In this document: positions 4,795-6,866 of the stretch, in pieces | Position numbering within the stretch: position 1 is the first letter of the stretch | Layout: each line of letters starts with the position of its first letter | Made by a program: the position numbers and the translations under genes | The notes under the pieces: model-generated | Seen by the model: only the letters and a program-made list of their open reading frames with translations | What the model was told of the DNA's origin: nothing | Databases searched by the model: none | Origin: an uncultured Actinomycetes bacterium | GTDB lineage: Bacteria > Actinomycetota > Actinomycetes > Nanopelagicales > Nanopelagicaceae | Direction: 5' to 3' | NCBI GenBank assembly: GCA_903845465.1 | Contig: CAIMXQ010000080.1 | Coordinates: 1-6,866, forward strand | DNA: 6,866 bases

Positions 4795-6228
4795 TTAGAT
4801 GTCGTAGTAAAGCTCGAACTCTGCTGGATGTGGACGTAGTCGCACATAATCAACTTCGTTCTTACGCTTCCATTCGATCCATGTTGCGATGAGATCTTCT
4901 GTGAAGACTCCGCCCTTTGTAAGGAATTCGTGATCCTTCTCAAGGCTATTGAGAACTGCATCGAGTGATCCTGGAACCTGAGGAATTGCCGCAGCTTCTG
5001 CACCTTCGAGTTCGTAGAGATCCTTATCAACTGGAGCAGGTGGCTCGATCTTATTGACGATTCCATCGATACCAGCCATGAGCATTGCTGCAAATGCGAG
5101 GTATGGGTTTGATGATGGATCTGGACAACGGAATTCAACGCGCTTTGCCTTTGGTGATGATCCTGTAATTGGAATACGTATACATGCTGAACGGTTACGA
5201 GCTGAGTAAACGAGATTTACTGGAGCTTCGTATCCTGGAACCAAACGACGGTATGAGTTCACAGTTGGGTTGGTGAATGCGAGAAGTGATGGAGCATGCT
5301 TCAAGAGTCCGCCGATATACCAACGCGCCATATCTGATAGATCGCCATATGTTCCTGCTTCGAAGAAGAGTGGCTTTCCATCTTTCCACAGTGACTGGTG
5401 AACGTGCATACCTGAACCGTTATCTCCGAAGAGTGGCTTTGGCATAAATGTCGCTGTCTTTCCGCCCTCCCATGCAACGTTACGAATGATGTACTTAAAC
5501 TTCATCAATTCATCGCCTGCATGGAGAATGTCTGTAAAGCGGTAGTTAATTTCCATCTGGCCAGCTGTACCAACTTCGTGGTGTGAGCGCTCGACGAGAA
5601 GTCCTGCACGTCCGAGTTCCATCACCATTTCATCGCGAAGATCTGCGAACTGATCTGTTGGAGAAACAGGGAAGTATCCACCCTTGATACGCGTGCGGTA
5701 ACCACGGTTTGGAGTTCCATCTGGATCTGCAACGATGCCTGTATTCCAAGCACCTTCGTATGAATCGATGTGGTGGTAGGCCTCATTGATACCAGTCTTA
5801 AAACGAACTGCATCAAAAACGTAGAACTCAGCCTCTGGTGCAAAGAATGCCTGATCTGCAATACCTGTTGACTTCAAATAATCGACAGCCTTCTTGACTA
5901 CGCCACGTGGGTCGCGTGAGTAAGGAGTGTTATCAGTTGGGTTGTGAACAGAGAAGATAATGACCAAAGTCTTCTCTAGACGGAATGGATCGATAAATGC
6001 TGATTCTGGAACTGGAAGCAACTTCATATCTGATTCGTGGATTGACTGGAATCCGCGAATTGAAGAACCATCAAACATCAGACCGTCTGTGAAGACTGCC
6101 TCGTCGAATGATTCAACAGGAACGTTGAAGTGGTGCTGAATTCCTGGAAGGTCTGTAAAGCGAACATCAACGAGCTTTACATCTTCCTTCTTGATGTATG
6201 CAAAAATTTCTGCAGAATTCTTAAACAT
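4795..6228 (-). CDS. glnA: glutamine synthetase, type I
   Basis: The 477-residue cytoplasmic enzyme condenses ammonia with glutamate using ATP to give glutamine, the main entry of ammonium into metabolism; it forms dodecamers. Signatures are complete: M-F-D-G-S-S-I-R-G-F at 51-60 with the catalytic Asp D53, A-P-E-A-E-F (130-135) with metal ligands E132/E134, and H-H-E-V-G-T-A-G-Q-M-E-I (216-227) with E218 and E226. The ATP/metal motif G-S-G-M-H-V-H-Q-S-L-W is at 271-281, the flap Glu E334 lies in G-Y-E-A-P-V, and N-R-S-A-C-I-R-I-P is at 345-353. The loop D-K-D-L-Y-E-L (401-407) holds Y405 at the position adenylylated by GlnE, so covalent shut-off is likely. Length equals that of actinobacterial GlnA1. 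The start at 6228 is favoured over an in-frame ATG at 6273 because GGAG precedes it by 7 bases and the protein then begins M-F-K-N like its relatives. It is monocistronic, with its own promoter, GlnR-type box and terminator. Confidence 0.97.
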   Translation of the reverse strand: MFKNSAEIFAYIKKEDVKLVDVRFTDLPGIQHHFNVPVESFDEAVFTDGLMFDGSSIRGFQSIHESDMKLLPVPESAFIDPFRLEKTLVIIFSVHNPTDNTPYSRDPRGVVKKAVDYLKSTGIADQAFFAPEAEFYVFDAVRFKTGINEAYHHIDSYEGAWNTGIVADPDGTPNRGYRTRIKGGYFPVSPTDQFADLRDEMVMELGRAGLLVERSHHEVGTAGQMEINYRFTDILHAGDELMKFKYIIRNVAWEGGKTATFMPKPLFGDNGSGMHVHQSLWKDGKPLFFEAGTYGDLSDMARWYIGGLLKHAPSLLAFTNPTVNSYRRLVPGYEAPVNLVYSARNRSACIRIPITGSSPKAKRVEFRCPDPSSNPYLAFAAMLMAGIDGIVNKIEPPAPVDKDLYELEGAEAAAIPQVPGSLDAVLNSLEKDHEFLTKGGVFTEDLIATWIEWKRKNEVDYVRLRPHPAEFELYYDI

Positions 6229-6245
6229 ATAGTTACTCCAATTGA

Positions 6246-6277
6246 GGCTGTTAAGGCCCAGCCGACTCAACATTGAG
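6246..6277 (-). other. two short inverted repeats in the glnA 5' leader
   Basis: The roughly 60-base leader expected from the promoter at 6295-6323 holds CTCAA-CA-TTGAG (6266-6277) and GGCTG-8-CAGCC (6246-6263), both short of the ribosome site. Neither has a T-run after it, so an attenuator is not indicated. No glutamine or glnA riboswitch consensus is recognised. Confidence 0.25.
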
Positions 6278-6294
6278 AACCGCTGATGGAGTGA

Positions 6295-6323
6295 AGGCTA
6301 GTTTGCTTGAGTAAAAATGTCAT
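6295..6323 (-). promoter_or_regulatory. glnA promoter (SigA type)
   Basis: On the minus strand ATGACA (6323 to 6318, five of six to TTGACA) is followed after exactly 17 bases by TAGCCT (6300 to 6295), which fits TANNNT. Transcription would begin near 6288, leaving about 60 bases of leader with a GGAG ribosome site. This is the best-formed promoter in the window. Confidence 0.72.
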
Positions 6324-6330
6324 AATTTTG

Positions 6331-6348
6331 GTGTTACAGCCGTGTTAC
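6331..6348. promoter_or_regulatory. GlnR-box-like direct repeat upstream of glnA
   Basis: The 7-mer GTGTTAC occurs at 6331-6337 and again at 6342-6348, giving GTTAC-6-GTTAC with an 11-base period. On the glnA strand this reads GTAAC-6-GTAAC. Actinobacterial GlnR, an OmpR-type response regulator for nitrogen, binds pairs of GTnAC-like 5-mers spaced by 6. The box ends 7 bases upstream of the glnA -35, a position suited to activation. The regulator gene itself is not in the window. Confidence 0.6.
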
Positions 6349-6392
6349 ATCATCGTCGGATGGCTCACACCGACGCTTGATATGGCGAGCGA

Positions 6393-6405
6393 TAGGCTTA
6401 CAGAC
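6393..6405 (+). promoter_or_regulatory. leaderless-type -10 element of the RDD protein gene
   Basis: TAGGCT at 6393-6398 fits TANNNT and lies 7 bases before the ATG at 6406, with no ribosome site between. This decided the start of the downstream gene over the in-frame ATG at 6382 and the TTG at 6307. A -35 is not convincing. Confidence 0.42.
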
Positions 6406-6789
6406 ATGTATCCACGCATCAGCCAGGGGCGACGCCTCCTTGGAATCACCATCGACTGGATCGCCTGCCTGGCCATTTCCATGGGCTTCTTTGCTGGGGC
6501 TGGTTCATATACCGATCGAGTTCCACATGCACGCATCCCAGTACTCATCTTGCTCTTCGCAGAGTATGCGCTCCTTGTCGCCTTTGGGGGCGCTTCATTT
6601 GGACATCGAGTCGTAGGTTTGAAAGTTGTTCGATTTTCAGATGGGGGAGCACCTACACCGCTGCAGGCTCTTATTCGTGCTGCACTTTTAATGCCATTGA
6701 TAACTGCAATTACCTTCGATGAAAACGGCCGAGGAATTAATGAGCGTTTTTCTAACACAGTGCTGGTTAATACAAGGAGCCAAAGGTGA
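6406..6789 (+). CDS. RDD-family membrane protein
   Basis: The 127-residue inner-membrane protein has three hydrophobic segments at about 11-33, 43-62 and 88-104. It begins with G-R-R-L-L-G-I-T-I-D-W at 8-18, carrying the Arg and first Asp for which the family is named. S-F-G-H-R-V-V-G-L-K-V-V-R follows at 64-76, then G-G-A-P-T-P and R-A-A-L-L, and finally D-E-N-G-R-G-I-N-E-R-F-S-N-T at 105-118. In many relatives the last motif has His-Asp where this protein has Asn-Glu. The role of RDD proteins is poorly known. An RDD gene next to glnA is a recurring arrangement in Actinobacteria, but there the two are typically codirectional, whereas here they diverge. The start at 6406 is chosen for its -10 spacing; 6382 would add 8 residues, and a start at 6307 (TTG) would place the GlnR box inside the gene. 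The stop overlaps the next gene's GTG. Confidence 0.78.
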   Translation: MYPRISQGRRLLGITIDWIACLAISMGFFAGAGSYTDRVPHARIPVLILLFAEYALLVAFGGASFGHRVVGLKVVRFSDGGAPTPLQALIRAALLMPLITAITFDENGRGINERFSNTVLVNTRSQR

Positions 6790-6866
6790 GAAAAAAGGGA
6801 TTCATTCTCGCTCTTTTAGTCATCATCAGTTTTTCCCAGAGTTCCTTCGCAACCGGTTCTGGAAAT
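6786..6866 (+). CDS. exported protein, N-terminal signal peptide only (partial)
   Basis: The gene starts with GTG at 6786, overlapping the RDD stop (GTGA), with AAGGAG at 6774-6779 six bases ahead: a textbook translationally coupled start. The 27 codons before the window ends encode basic residues R2, K3 and K4, then the hydrophobic stretch F-I-L-A-L-L-V-I-I, and S-F-A at 20-22, which would be a signal-peptidase I site before T-G-S-G-N. No lipobox Cys is seen. The mature protein lies outside the window, so no function can be given. It is cotranscribed with the RDD protein. Confidence 0.75.
   Translation, partial: MRKKGFILALLVIISFSQSSFATGSGN

Noticed and set aside
4704..5138. 144-residue minus-strand ORF across the glnA 3' end
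   Set aside because: It is out of frame with glnA, which is certain here, and it crosses the terminator.
6229..6273. Longer glnA starting at 6273
   Set aside because: The extra 15 residues are not found in type I glutamine synthetases, and a good ribosome site precedes 6228.
6307..6405. N-terminal extension of the RDD protein from a TTG at 6307
   Set aside because: It lacks a ribosome site, has no match to the start of RDD proteins, and would cover the GlnR-type box and part of the glnA promoter.
1..6866. Mobile element, phage, CRISPR or defence system
   Set aside because: No transposase, integrase, terminal repeats, repeat-spacer array or toxin-antitoxin pair is visible; the genes are metabolic, transport and regulatory.

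Overview
The window most likely comes from an actinobacterium. The pointers are a GlnR-box-like direct repeat in front of an adenylylatable type I glutamine synthetase, the glnA/RDD-protein neighbourhood, a neocarzinostatin-fold secreted protein, and genes that lack a Shine-Dalgarno sequence but carry a TANNNT -10 hexamer just before the start codon (leaderless mRNAs). The balanced base composition, tight packing and modest gene sizes would suit a small-genome freshwater lineage such as acI/Nanopelagicales. That placement is inference; no marker gene is present.

Layout. Bases 1-1015 (+): the tail of an enoyl-CoA hydratase/isomerase gene abuts an HSDL2-like short-chain dehydrogenase (TAG directly followed by ATG), a lipid or acyl-CoA catabolic pair. 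Bases 1049-2458 (+): an NCS1-family nucleobase permease with its own leaderless-type promoter. Bases 2430-3227 (-): a strikingly short NhaA-type Na+/H+ antiporter homologue that overlaps the permease tail to tail by 29 bases. Bases 3282-3425 (-): a 47-residue single-span membrane protein, separated from nhaA by a strong hairpin. Bases 3426-3659: a divergent intergenic region. Bases 3660-4106 (+): a secreted neocarzinostatin-like beta-sandwich protein. Bases 4111-4707 (-): a TetR-family regulator ending 4 bases from the previous gene. Bases 4795-6228 (-): glnA with a clear terminator, a well-formed promoter and a GlnR-type box. Bases 6406-6789 (+): an RDD-family membrane protein, translationally coupled to a secreted protein (6786 onward) that runs off the window.

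No stretch longer than 300 bases lacks a gene, and I see no RNA gene, insertion sequence, CRISPR array or phage module. The best-supported regulatory unit is glnA: ATGACA-17-TAGCCT with two GTTAC half-sites 11 bases apart just upstream of the -35, as expected for GlnR-type nitrogen control. The most unusual item is the nhaA homologue. It lacks the normal first transmembrane segment and about one internal helix hairpin, yet keeps the known ion-binding residues. It uses AGA/AGG for half of its arginines, unlike its neighbours, and appears to start from a promoter that shares bases with the terminator hairpin of the gene before it. I do not see a convincing new multi-gene system here.
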